A stretch of DNA of 25,637 nt. It comes from a virus. Where the stretch lies: positions 1-25,637 of IMG/VR virus record IMGVR_UViG_3300044845_000013. The stretch is one strand, 5' to 3'. The notes under the pieces are model-generated. The model had not been told where the DNA came from, searched no databases, and worked only from the letters and a program-made list of their open reading frames with translations. The first letter of the stretch is position 1. Every line of letters starts with the position of its first letter. Shown here one piece after another: positions 1 to 8,273 of the stretch. A program made the translations under genes and the position numbers.

Positions 1-1112
1 AGTGCAGAAGTAGTAGTAAATGTAAATCTTTGCCACTCGCTTGTTGTTGTAAAGTCAGAAGAAAAATCATCTCCACCAGTTGTTGCGTTGGCTAATTTTA
101 TTCTGAATTTTTTTCCAGTTGAAGATTTTGCCCATACACTTGCGGTATGTGTATTAAGTCCATCTCCTTGATTTGAGTAAACTTGAGAAGCAAGACTTGA
201 GGCAAAATTTAAGGTGTCAGCGTTTTGAGTTCCGTCTGGACTTATTGTTGTGTTTGTTGATATTGTTGCTGAATTATACAAAAGCCAAGGAGAGAAATCA
301 TTACTTGGAAAAATAAGGTTAGTCCTCTGCGGTTCTACAAGTAAACTTGGACAAGTTCCGTTTGAGTAGTCAAGTCTTGGGATGTTAAGTCTTGTTTCCG
401 TTTTTTGGTAGTCTTTAGCGGTTGAGCCTTCGACAAGTTGTGCGCCCCAAATGTAGACACCAGTTCCACTACCAGCATAGCCAGCAGAAGTAAAAGTCGA
501 TTGATTGAGAAGCATACCTAAAACATAGGCATTGCCACCAGCTAAAGCAGTCGCATAAGTGAAAGTCCCAGTCACTCGATACCACCCATTTCCTACACTT
601 GTTATTGTACTTGTAAGAGTATCTAAACCAGAAGACTTGTAATTTTCTGTAATTGTGCCATTCACTAAATCCACAACCACTTGAGACCTATAAAAAGAAT
701 CATCCGTAACACCGATTGAAGTATATTGGTGGTCTTTGTATTTTAAATATACTGAAAATGTAATTGTTTGAGGTTCGCCTAAATTAGCTATAGGCCCTTG
801 ATAATACCTATGAAAAGCATTTGTATTGTTATTTACAATAGTGTCAGCAGTCAAAGTCCCGTCAGGTGCGGCAATAGTATTTGCACTTGGTGTGCTATTG
901 TCGTAAGACCAAACGCTTGTAAAGTCTTGGCTATTTCGCAATAGGTTGTAAGGCACTAACTCAACCAAGCCAGCAGAGTTAACTCGTGTTGCGGTGGTCG
1001 CTCGGGTTACTGACATATCGCCACTTCCGTCGGACGGAATAACGGAATAAAGTTTGCCCTCCTTATATCCGTTTGGTGTTACAATTAAAGAGGCAGTATC
1101 TAATAGGCTCAT
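1..1112 (-). CDS. Tail fibre / receptor-binding protein with carbohydrate-binding-like modules (partial)
   Basis: The gene starts at an ATG at 1112 and reads without a stop for 370 residues to the window edge, so the C-terminus is missing. The N-terminal part contains SVTRATTATRVNSAGLVE, and near residue 257 there is LLVEPQRTNL; both are motifs I associate with phage fibre and spike proteins. Two similar modules can be seen. One begins NLLRNSQDF at about residue 57 and includes APDGTLTADTI; the second begins NLIFPSNDF at about residue 265 and includes SPDGTQNADTL. The first ends with IWGAQLVEGS near residue 221, as in carbohydrate-binding-like beta-sandwich modules. Its ATG overlaps the stop of the preceding 123-residue gene (ATGA). 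Thr, Ser and Leu codons (ACA/ACT, TCA/AGT, CTT) differ from those of the adjacent tail genes. Likely role: host surface recognition; the exact ligand cannot be read. Confidence 0.75.
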   Translation of the reverse strand, partial: MSLLDTASLIVTPNGYKEGKLYSVIPSDGSGDMSVTRATTATRVNSAGLVELVPYNLLRNSQDFTSVWSYDNSTPSANTIAAPDGTLTADTIVNNNTNAFHRYYQGPIANLGEPQTITFSVYLKYKDHQYTSIGVTDDSFYRSQVVVDLVNGTITENYKSSGLDTLTSTITSVGNGWYRVTGTFTYATALAGGNAYVLGMLLNQSTFTSAGYAGSGTGVYIWGAQLVEGSTAKDYQKTETRLNIPRLDYSNGTCPSLLVEPQRTNLIFPSNDFSPWLLYNSATISTNTTISPDGTQNADTLNFASSLASQVYSNQGDGLNTHTASVWAKSSTGKKFRIKLANATTGGDDFSSDFTTTSEWQRFTFTTTSA

Positions 1113-1480
1113 ATATCAAATGAATTTAAAGTAATTTCTAAACAAGTTTCGGCTTCGAACACCCCGCCGTCTGTGGCTATCCTATCCATAAAAATATCTA
1201 TAAGGTCAGCGTTCGCTTGTATTTGTAATGCAAGGGCTTGAATCCATGATCCGTTTACGGGCGCAGTTGCTCCGAAGTCCTCGGCTAAAGCTTGAATCCA
1301 TGCTTCGCCTTCTTCTTTGTTTACGTTAAAAAAGTCACAAAGGGCCTCTAGCCAAGTGCCGTTTACCGTTTGGGTTATTCCGTAGTGGTAACATATTGAT
1401 TGCCACAAGTTCCCGTTTACGTCCGCCGCTTGTAAGTCGTGCGCTATGGTGTGCAGCCATGATTGATTGTAAATAGCCAT
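1109..1480 (-). CDS. Small virion-associated protein with five Trp-centred repeats
   Basis: This 123-residue protein has five copies of a short repeat centred on Trp8, Trp26, Trp43, Trp61 and Trp79, a spacing of 17-18 residues. Later copies read roughly W-(I/L)-(Q/E)-A-L-(A/C)-x3-F/L, with VNGxW joining several copies. The C-terminal part (residues 100-114, RxxTDGGxFEAxxCL) matches a motif near the N-terminus of the 945-residue tail protein, which suggests both sit in the same virion structure. It lies between a tail-terminator-like gene and the fibre gene, consistent with a linker or baseplate component. The start is preceded by AATATTGTT, a variant of the element before other tail genes. 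I do not recognise a named family; tail function is inferred from context. Confidence 0.7.
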   Translation of the reverse strand: MAIYNQSWLHTIAHDLQAADVNGNLWQSICYHYGITQTVNGTWLEALCDFFNVNKEEGEAWIQALAEDFGATAPVNGSWIQALALQIQANADLIDIFMDRIATDGGVFEAETCLEITLNSFDI

Positions 1481-1496
1481 AACAATATTATTTTAA

Positions 1497-1943
1497 TTAG
1501 TCCCCTTGTTTTAGCGGAACTGCGCAGTCGGTCCAATTGTTTACGCAGAAAGTTGCGGACATAACCCACCCCGCCGCGTAGTCTAACAAGTCGTTGTTTA
1601 ACGGCGTGAAAGTTGGCGTATCTACAAAGTCAAAGTCGTAGTTTGTAGAATTGATAAAGTAGGTAAACAAGTCGTATAGTATTTGCTGGCAGTCGGACAA
1701 AATTACGTTAATATTTGCGCGGTCTTTTTGGATTATGTCAAAGCAATAAATGTCTAACACAAAGTCGTTCGTGTTTTCGGTGGCTAAAGCTGACACGGGA
1801 ACTATAAAAACAATAGGGTATTTCTCGTCTTTAGTAGCGAAGTTAAACATTTGTTCTTGAAAGTCCGAACCAACCTTTTTAACTTGTACATGGTTGTTGT
1901 AAAACGTTTCAATTTCGTTAATGAGTGCTTGGTAACTTGTCAT
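1497..1943 (-). CDS. Putative tail terminator / minor tail protein
   Basis: This 148-residue soluble protein has no signal peptide. It begins with an amphipathic helix and continues as alternating beta strands (YPIVFIVPVSA, FVLDIYCFDI), followed by SDCQQILYDLF and the C-terminal segment YAAGWVMSATFCVNNWTDCAVP. The length and alpha/beta layout resemble tail-terminator or tail-completion proteins of siphoviruses, and similar proteins occur near tape-measure genes in Bacteroidota phages. Its ATG overlaps the tape-measure stop codon (ATGA), implying coupled translation. The specific function is an inference from size and position; it could equally be another minor tail protein. Confidence 0.6.
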   Translation of the reverse strand: MTSYQALINEIETFYNNHVQVKKVGSDFQEQMFNFATKDEKYPIVFIVPVSALATENTNDFVLDIYCFDIIQKDRANINVILSDCQQILYDLFTYFINSTNYDFDFVDTPTFTPLNNDLLDYAAGWVMSATFCVNNWTDCAVPLKQGD

Positions 1944-3967
1944 AATTCAGACCCTTGTTTAATTTTATTGATTTTACTTTGCGTGTTTGTAATGTCGCTT
2001 TCGCTTACAATGGCTTGCACTACTATGTTTTGGTTTGTGCTTACGCTTTGCGGTTGTCCTACCGTGTTTAACTGGTTTCCTTGTCCAAACATTTGAACCG
2101 CTGGTGTTAATGGGCTAACGCTTGTAGACGATCCACTAGGCGAACCACCACCGCCACCACTTACCGTACCGCTAGGGTTTGTAAGAAGTGTTTTTGCTTT
2201 AGCTATGTTCGTGGTAATTTGTAGAATACCCGACGCGAATTGTGCAATACCAGCCGCACCCGCTGACACCCCGTTGAAAGGGTTTGACTGCGAGGCCGCA
2301 ACTAGAGCCGAAATAGCTTTTGCCGTGTCGATACCTATCTGGATTAATGCGCTAGCCTTGTTGAAGTTTTCTAGTTTCTTTTGGTCTTTAATAAAGGCGT
2401 TCCCTAGTGCGCCTATGCCGTTTACCACGTCACTGGCTAAAGTTAGTTTAGCGTCGCGTTCGTTTTTAGCGTCTTCAATTTTCTTTAGGCTAGCTTCTTT
2501 TTCGTCTTTTGCTACTTTGTCGTTAATAGCTTTAATTTCTGCCGCGCGTTTTTCCTCTATCGCTTTGGTGTCCATACCGTATTGTTCGGCTAGTGCTATA
2601 AGTTCAAAATACTTTGTTTGTACGGCGTCTATTTCGCGTTGTGCGTCCGTCATTTTCAACTGGCGCACTGTTTCCTCAAAGTCTTCTTGTGCTTGTAGTT
2701 GTACGTTTTCGTTGTCTTTGATTGCTTTGTTTATGTCCGCTTGTCGTTTTGCGGCAGCGTCCGCTTGCACTTTTGCGCTTGCATCTAGTTCCGCTTGTTT
2801 TTGGCTTTCGTATAGCTTAGTAAGTTCGACTTTTTCTTTGCCCGTAAGGTTTTCGTTTTTCTTTACGTCTTCAATTAGGCGTCTATATTTCTCGTTTGTC
2901 GTAGCTATTTCGCGTTCGTTTTCGTCGGCGATCAAAGCTATTTCTATGTCCTTAATTGTACGCGCTGCGTCTAGTCTATTCTTAGCGTAGGCCTTTGCGT
3001 TTTCCACGCGTTTAGCGTTAGCCTCTTTGTTCTTTTGTTCTTGTTCGGCTGCGTCTTGAATTTCTAGCAATTGGCGTTCTTTACGTCCCTCGCTTAATAT
3101 CTTTTTTTCAGCAGCAATTTGTTCGCGTAATTTCTTACGGCGTTCTAGGTTGTCTTTAGATGCTATCTTTTGTAGTGCTGCGTATTCCTTTTGTTGGTCA
3201 CTTAGACGACCTTGCGCCTCTTTGCTTACTGCCTTTGACTTAGCCACCTCTAGATCCGTGGTATCTTTACCCGCTGCCTTTGCTTTGGCTATTTCTATGT
3301 CGTATGCGTCACTAACTTTCTCGGCGCGTTTCTTAGAACTTTCGGCAGCCTTTTCGTTAGCCTTCGCCATTTTCTTTGCGTTTTCTTCGGCGGCGTAATT
3401 GGTTAAGCCCATTTCATCCGTTAGCTTTTTAAAGCCGTCTATAATAGCGTTTATGGGCGCCATTAAAACGTCGAAAGCTTTTTGTAATAAGCCAATTTTA
3501 CCTAGAAAAACAACTATACCAGCGACTACCGCGGCAATAACGGCAGCAATGAGAAACAACGGGTTTGCAAGTATTTGAACACCTAGCTTAACAAAAGCAC
3601 CGCCCAAGGTTTTAACCGTTCCCGTAATGCCTTTAATGGCACCCGAAATGTCGGCTTTGCCAATAGAACCTAAGTTCTTTGCGAATACTTGCGCCTTTTC
3701 ATTTGCGCCCTCAAAGTCTAAGCTTGCAAGGTCGCCACTTATTGCACTAAATGAATTACTTACCGACTCGAATTTTGAACCCGCTGTAAAAACCGCTACT
3801 TGTTCGTTGGCATCTTTTAACCTATCCGCAACCTCACCCGCTTTTTGAGCGAGTTTAGTCATTTGTTCTGGATCGGTTGCCGCGGCTATTTCAGCTTTTA
3901 ATTGCCTAAGCTCGGCCTTCATTGAGCCAATGCCCGTAAGTTTTAAAGGTATTTGTACTTCGTTCAT
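1940..3967 (-). CDS. Tail tape measure protein
   Basis: This 675-residue protein has the typical tape-measure make-up. The N-terminal 130 residues are helical. A strongly hydrophobic segment at about 137-158 (LFLIAAVIAAVVAGIVVFLG) is followed by a long Lys/Glu/Ala-rich coiled coil from about 195 to 510. A second hydrophobic, Gly/Ala-rich region lies near 520-600, then a GGGGG low-complexity stretch and a polar tail. Such proteins set tail length and can help DNA entry; at about 1.5 angstroms per residue this one would predict a tail near 100 nm. The start is preceded directly by TTAATATAGTT, shared with other tail genes. It lies after the two large tail proteins rather than before them, so the gene order is not the textbook one. 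Confidence 0.85.
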   Translation of the reverse strand: MNEVQIPLKLTGIGSMKAELRQLKAEIAAATDPEQMTKLAQKAGEVADRLKDANEQVAVFTAGSKFESVSNSFSAISGDLASLDFEGANEKAQVFAKNLGSIGKADISGAIKGITGTVKTLGGAFVKLGVQILANPLFLIAAVIAAVVAGIVVFLGKIGLLQKAFDVLMAPINAIIDGFKKLTDEMGLTNYAAEENAKKMAKANEKAAESSKKRAEKVSDAYDIEIAKAKAAGKDTTDLEVAKSKAVSKEAQGRLSDQQKEYAALQKIASKDNLERRKKLREQIAAEKKILSEGRKERQLLEIQDAAEQEQKNKEANAKRVENAKAYAKNRLDAARTIKDIEIALIADENEREIATTNEKYRRLIEDVKKNENLTGKEKVELTKLYESQKQAELDASAKVQADAAAKRQADINKAIKDNENVQLQAQEDFEETVRQLKMTDAQREIDAVQTKYFELIALAEQYGMDTKAIEEKRAAEIKAINDKVAKDEKEASLKKIEDAKNERDAKLTLASDVVNGIGALGNAFIKDQKKLENFNKASALIQIGIDTAKAISALVAASQSNPFNGVSAGAAGIAQFASGILQITTNIAKAKTLLTNPSGTVSGGGGGSPSGSSTSVSPLTPAVQMFGQGNQLNTVGQPQSVSTNQNIVVQAIVSESDITNTQSKINKIKQGSEL

Positions 3968-3982
3968 AACTATATTAACCTT

Positions 3983-6820
3983 TTAGTAAGTGCGAATTTC
4001 TAGAGTTGTGTTATTTAATACGTTGTCGTTGTGCTGGTGGTTTTGTGTGTTGGTAGTTTTTACTACTATATTGCCGTCCGTGTTTATGTAAGCGCTACAA
4101 AGGTGGTCATGTTCGTTGCTATTAATCATTACATAGGTTGTAAGCGTGTCTAGTGGTAAATCTGCCGCACCTAAATAATCACCTTTCGCAGTTCTAAACC
4201 ATCGTACATTGCCTATGTTATTGGCTAATTCCAAGGCCGTAGGCGCAGCCGTTCCGACTTGGGTAAGGTTAGCTATGTAAGACGTGGTTTGCGTGGCTAT
4301 GCCGTTAATTCTAGGTGTTATAATTCCGTCTTCGTTTAGCGTTCTATCGTCGCCAATAACTAAGCCGCGAACACCTGGTGCAATTGTGTTACGCGTGCCG
4401 TACACCGCTACGTTTGCACCCTCTAGGATGAGGTTGCCAGAGGACATGCGCGACGTGTATACAGATGACAAGGCAACTTGCGTTGTAACGCTAGGCGCGG
4501 TTGCACCCGTGTTTGAAATGAAAGGCGCTAGCTCTAATTCGGTGTCTACGCTTATAAGTTCTACTTTGGTTAGCGTGTCCGCGTTTGCATTGTAGTCCAT
4601 TACCTTATTGATATTCCACCACGAATTGTCTATGCGGATTTTGTCGTTAAGCTTTAGGCCGTGAATGTCCGCTTCGGTTAACCTAAAGAACGCCGTAAGC
4701 ATTTTGCCTTCGTTTATCTGGTTAATTGTACGTCGCCAGTATAGGTTGTAAAGGTTGTTATTGGTTAGCGTTTGCGGTTGGTAATAGTAAAAGTCGCAAG
4801 TCCCAAAGTTTAAGTCGAAACTAGGCGTGTTTGCGTTGTCGAAATGCGTAATGGCTGGGTAAGTAGTAACGCCGTACGTACCAGTTAACCCGCCGTCGAT
4901 TAGATCGTAAGACCCGCAAGGTTGCACCCCGCCGTCGTAAAGTATTCTTAACCCCGTCTTAGGCGTTTGCCCGTCAATCATTGGCACAATTGCACCGAAT
5001 GTAGTTGAGGTTATTGGCGTAGGGCTAAAGATTAGTTCCTTTGTGTCTATGTCTTTAACGTACTCCGAATTAAAAATGTATTCGAGTTGCCCGTAAACCT
5101 CGCGCGTTGTGTCAAAATACAACTGGTTTGCGCTGTCGGTGTCTTGTTTGTAGGTTAAGATTAAGCGCTTGTTTGTTACGTCTGGTAGGAACTCTAGGTT
5201 TTGTTCGCGGTCTTTGGCTAGTTTGTTTGTCCAGTCTTTCTCGTCGCCGTTGTCGTAGTATTCGTCGCGGTGTGTTAGGATTATATTGTTTGGTTGTTCT
5301 GGGTCTACGTCTGCAAATAGGTTGTACATTGTAAAGATTGACTTAACAAAGTCGCTTTGCTTTATCTTTTGCGGTACGTATTCATTCATGGTAACGAACC
5401 CGCCTATCGGTTGGGTGTTACTATTCGGCGTAATTTCTAGTTGTATGTCTGTAATTTCTACTTGAATGGTTACTTGCGCGGGAACGCCAGCAGCAGTTCG
5501 CCACGTAGTTAAGCCAAATTGCCAGTTTGATTGTAGACCAACTTGCAAACGTAGAATATCACTAGTCGAAATATAACCCGAGGGGCTAGTTACTACTAGG
5601 TTGCTATAAGTTCCAAACACAGAACCGCCAACGGGTACAAATGTGCTAATTGTGGTAGGCGTTAAAAATGCGCTAGCACCTTGCAAAGATGGGCCAACCG
5701 CTTTAAGGTACGGCGTAAACGTTCTAGCTTGTGGCACGTATGTAGCCGACTGGCTATTAAATACATAAGGTTGTACTGGTGCGGCCCCGTAATTGAATAC
5801 GCGTAATTGATACGTAATGGTTGACTTAAATTCGTAGCCTTGCGAAGCCGCTGGGTCGGTGTCGGTTGGTGCGGTGTACAAACCCGACGCTGGCGCAAAC
5901 AAGCCTTGCGGGTCTTGGTCTTCCGTCCATCCTACAATGTCTTCAACAAAGCCAATAAAGTTGCCGTTCGTTGGTTGGTTAGCGTTTGTATTGTATACGT
6001 TACTAGCAAGAACCTTGTAGTCCGACCAATCTATTTGGTTTTCGTCGCCGTTGTAAGGAATTAGCAACTTGTCAAAGCGTGCCGCCGCTTGCGCCGCCCA
6101 AGTGTATGTAAAACCAGCGTTTGCAAATATCCTATCAAAGTACGTCTTTGCGTATATTGCGGGTTTAAGTTGGCGAACGTTGTATAGGTTGTCCGTGTCG
6201 TAAGGTAACACGTACTTATAGCCGTTGGCTTGCGTGAACGCGTAAGTAGAAATAATGCTACTAGAGTTCGAAAAGTGGTTAAGGTCTGAAAAGTCTATGT
6301 CGGTAAGTTCGGCGTTTGTTATGGCCGTGAATAGTTCCGCTTTCGTGTCCTTTATTAACACTTCGTAGTTAGCAACTTGTTCGTAGGCGTCCGTTGTTTG
6401 TGTTTTGTTGACGGCTACCAATTGCAAAATAGCGTCTTCAAGAATTAAAACGTCGTTTTGATATACTTGGCAATGCGTTATTTTGGTTAAGTCAAACGTT
6501 CCCGCGTCTATATTGACGTCGTAGTAATGGTTTAAAATACGGTTGTTGTTGTCCGTAGATGGTAGCACAATGGTTTTGGAAAACGTACCCGTGCGTTTTG
6601 TAATGTCGCGAATTTCACCCACCGAAAAGGTAAGCGGGACATTCACGTCGGGGCGTACGTCTAAAATGCCGCCTATAAGTTCCTCGCCACCTAATGATTT
6701 TAGGAACGCGGACAAACACGCGGGGGCCTCAAAAGTTCCCCCGTCCGTTATTACTCTATTTTGAAAGCTACCTACTTGGCCGCTTATTGTAGTGCCACCA
6801 CCTAAAACTATCTTAACCAT
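3983..6820 (-). CDS. Large tail / baseplate protein
   Basis: This 945-residue protein is rich in beta-strand-like sequence, Thr, Asn and Tyr, and lacks a signal peptide. Residues 22-36 (RVITDGGTFEAPACL) match a motif at the end of the 123-residue repeat protein. Residues about 60-150 (PLTFSVGEIRDITKRTGTFSKTIVLP) resemble the N-terminal domain of large tail proteins in Bacteroidota siphoviruses. The C-terminal third is repetitive and Thr/Asn-rich, ending in a His- and Asn-rich segment (NTQNHQHNDN), as in fibre-like or metal-binding tips. The start overlaps the end of the preceding 476-residue gene by 8 nt. A distal-tail or baseplate-hub role is inferred from size and location; no enzymatic motif was seen. 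Confidence 0.65.
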   Translation of the reverse strand: MVKIVLGGGTTISGQVGSFQNRVITDGGTFEAPACLSAFLKSLGGEELIGGILDVRPDVNVPLTFSVGEIRDITKRTGTFSKTIVLPSTDNNNRILNHYYDVNIDAGTFDLTKITHCQVYQNDVLILEDAILQLVAVNKTQTTDAYEQVANYEVLIKDTKAELFTAITNAELTDIDFSDLNHFSNSSSIISTYAFTQANGYKYVLPYDTDNLYNVRQLKPAIYAKTYFDRIFANAGFTYTWAAQAAARFDKLLIPYNGDENQIDWSDYKVLASNVYNTNANQPTNGNFIGFVEDIVGWTEDQDPQGLFAPASGLYTAPTDTDPAASQGYEFKSTITYQLRVFNYGAAPVQPYVFNSQSATYVPQARTFTPYLKAVGPSLQGASAFLTPTTISTFVPVGGSVFGTYSNLVVTSPSGYISTSDILRLQVGLQSNWQFGLTTWRTAAGVPAQVTIQVEITDIQLEITPNSNTQPIGGFVTMNEYVPQKIKQSDFVKSIFTMYNLFADVDPEQPNNIILTHRDEYYDNGDEKDWTNKLAKDREQNLEFLPDVTNKRLILTYKQDTDSANQLYFDTTREVYGQLEYIFNSEYVKDIDTKELIFSPTPITSTTFGAIVPMIDGQTPKTGLRILYDGGVQPCGSYDLIDGGLTGTYGVTTYPAITHFDNANTPSFDLNFGTCDFYYYQPQTLTNNNLYNLYWRRTINQINEGKMLTAFFRLTEADIHGLKLNDKIRIDNSWWNINKVMDYNANADTLTKVELISVDTELELAPFISNTGATAPSVTTQVALSSVYTSRMSSGNLILEGANVAVYGTRNTIAPGVRGLVIGDDRTLNEDGIITPRINGIATQTTSYIANLTQVGTAAPTALELANNIGNVRWFRTAKGDYLGAADLPLDTLTTYVMINSNEHDHLCSAYINTDGNIVVKTTNTQNHQHNDNVLNNTTLEIRTY

Positions 6821-8243
6821 TTATTACGTCGTTGTTTGAAAGCTTAACTACTATCGTTTGTTTGATTAGGTTCTTGTTACGTTGTTTGAACACTTCGTAA
6901 CTATTTGTTGTAAGGATTACTGGCACGTATTCCGTACTTGTCACCAGCGGGCCGTCGGGGCAAGTGTAAGTTACGCGCTTCATGTATACTTGCGGGCTTG
7001 TAACTAGTTCCTCAAAGTAAGCGGCCATTTCGCCGTTCATCCAGTTGGTATTTAGTTCTAGTGTTTTGGTAGCGCTTACTTGAAACGTATTGTAGCCAAA
7101 TTCGTGGGTATCGTATTTCCATTCCCCGCTAGATACAAAGCCCGTCACGTCTTTGTTGTACTCGTCGCGTGTCACTTCGCCACGTTCGTAGTTCTTGAGT
7201 TGAAAAGCAAAGCTAGACATTGAACCCATGCGATCCAAAAACACTAGGTCTACTTCTTCGATGCTTTCGCGGCGGTCTATATTCACGCGGTACTTTGCAG
7301 ACTTTTGCCCGCTATCGTCGTAATAGAACGTGTAATAGCTTGTGTCGGACTTTATCAAAGGTAAACTGCCCGACGTTACGGTAAGCGTGCCGAGGTTGTT
7401 AGGGCCTACGGCAATGCCTAGAATTGAACCCGTGCTAGCGGTGTTTTTATACAATATGTCGCCGTTGCTATTTTCAAACACTATCTTTTTACTAGGTTTG
7501 GCTTTAGCGTTTAGCCAAAGGTCTTGACCTAGCGTTGCGTAAAATTCCGTTTGCGGTTGGTTAGTAAGCCAAAGTTTCGTGTTTGTATTTAGGGTGTACT
7601 TGTTTTCGTCGTATGTCGGAAAGTCAGCCCAACGGAAAGCACCGTTAAAGACTTGTTTGCCAAACATTGTAATATCGTAGGTAACTATTTTGCGGTTGTC
7701 GGCATAGGTTACCACCCCGTCAATTGCTGCGTTTGTTACGCTAGACCATGACACGCCAATTTCGAACCATGTACCCGACGCGTTTGTAACTACATGTAGG
7801 CCCTCAACTAGTGGGTTTGCCGTGCCGCCGTCCGATTGCACTATGTTTATTTGGTCGCCTATTGAAAAGGTGTTAGTAACGTTCACGCGTACAAAGCCGC
7901 CCGAGTTGGTTAGTGAACTAGTGTAGGTAAATTCGGCTAGGTATTCTTCGCCCGTTTGTAGGGTAAAGGGTAGGAAACAATTTGCCGCGTCGTAGTCCGT
8001 GTTTACGTTGGGTTCAAAGTTCCATGATAGGTAGCTAGTTAAGAACCTACTTAGGTCAAGTTCGCCGTAGCCGTCCGCTATTCTTGGTAAGACTTTGAAA
8101 CGTCCTATTCGGGTAGGCCCGTCGTATACGTCAAAAATGTACTTGAACCCGTCTAGGTTTTTGTTCGTTGAGTCTATTAAGAACTTAACGGGGTTGAAAG
8201 CGGGGGTGAAGCTTTGGGGTTGTGCTATTGTAGTTTGTGCCAT
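6813..8243 (-). CDS. Minor structural (tail/baseplate) protein
   Basis: This 476-residue protein is mostly beta-strand-like. Its C-terminal half contains IEEVDLVFLDRMGSMSSFAF, YERGEVTRDEYNKDV and FEELVTSPQVYMKRV, a layout I associate with uncharacterised virion proteins of Flavobacterium-type phages. It is the first gene after the large terminase and is preceded directly by TTAATATAGTT, so it may open a tail translational unit. It overlaps the 945-residue tail gene by 8 nt, and the two are probably made together and assemble together. The exact location in the particle is unknown. Confidence 0.6.
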   Translation of the reverse strand: MAQTTIAQPQSFTPAFNPVKFLIDSTNKNLDGFKYIFDVYDGPTRIGRFKVLPRIADGYGELDLSRFLTSYLSWNFEPNVNTDYDAANCFLPFTLQTGEEYLAEFTYTSSLTNSGGFVRVNVTNTFSIGDQINIVQSDGGTANPLVEGLHVVTNASGTWFEIGVSWSSVTNAAIDGVVTYADNRKIVTYDITMFGKQVFNGAFRWADFPTYDENKYTLNTNTKLWLTNQPQTEFYATLGQDLWLNAKAKPSKKIVFENSNGDILYKNTASTGSILGIAVGPNNLGTLTVTSGSLPLIKSDTSYYTFYYDDSGQKSAKYRVNIDRRESIEEVDLVFLDRMGSMSSFAFQLKNYERGEVTRDEYNKDVTGFVSSGEWKYDTHEFGYNTFQVSATKTLELNTNWMNGEMAAYFEELVTSPQVYMKRVTYTCPDGPLVTSTEYVPVILTTNSYEVFKQRNKNLIKQTIVVKLSNNDVING

Positions 8244-8273
8244 AACTATATTAAAATTCTAGTTCGTGTTAAT

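Noticed and set aside
2205-2990. Long plus-strand ORF antisense to the tape measure (261 codons)
   Set aside because: It mirrors the coiled-coil coding sequence, with a low-complexity Ser/Phe/Ala composition, no supporting context, and all neighbours on the minus strand.
5662-5898. Minus-strand ORF inside the 945-residue tail gene in another frame
   Set aside because: It is an Arg/His-rich frame shadow inside a clear long gene.
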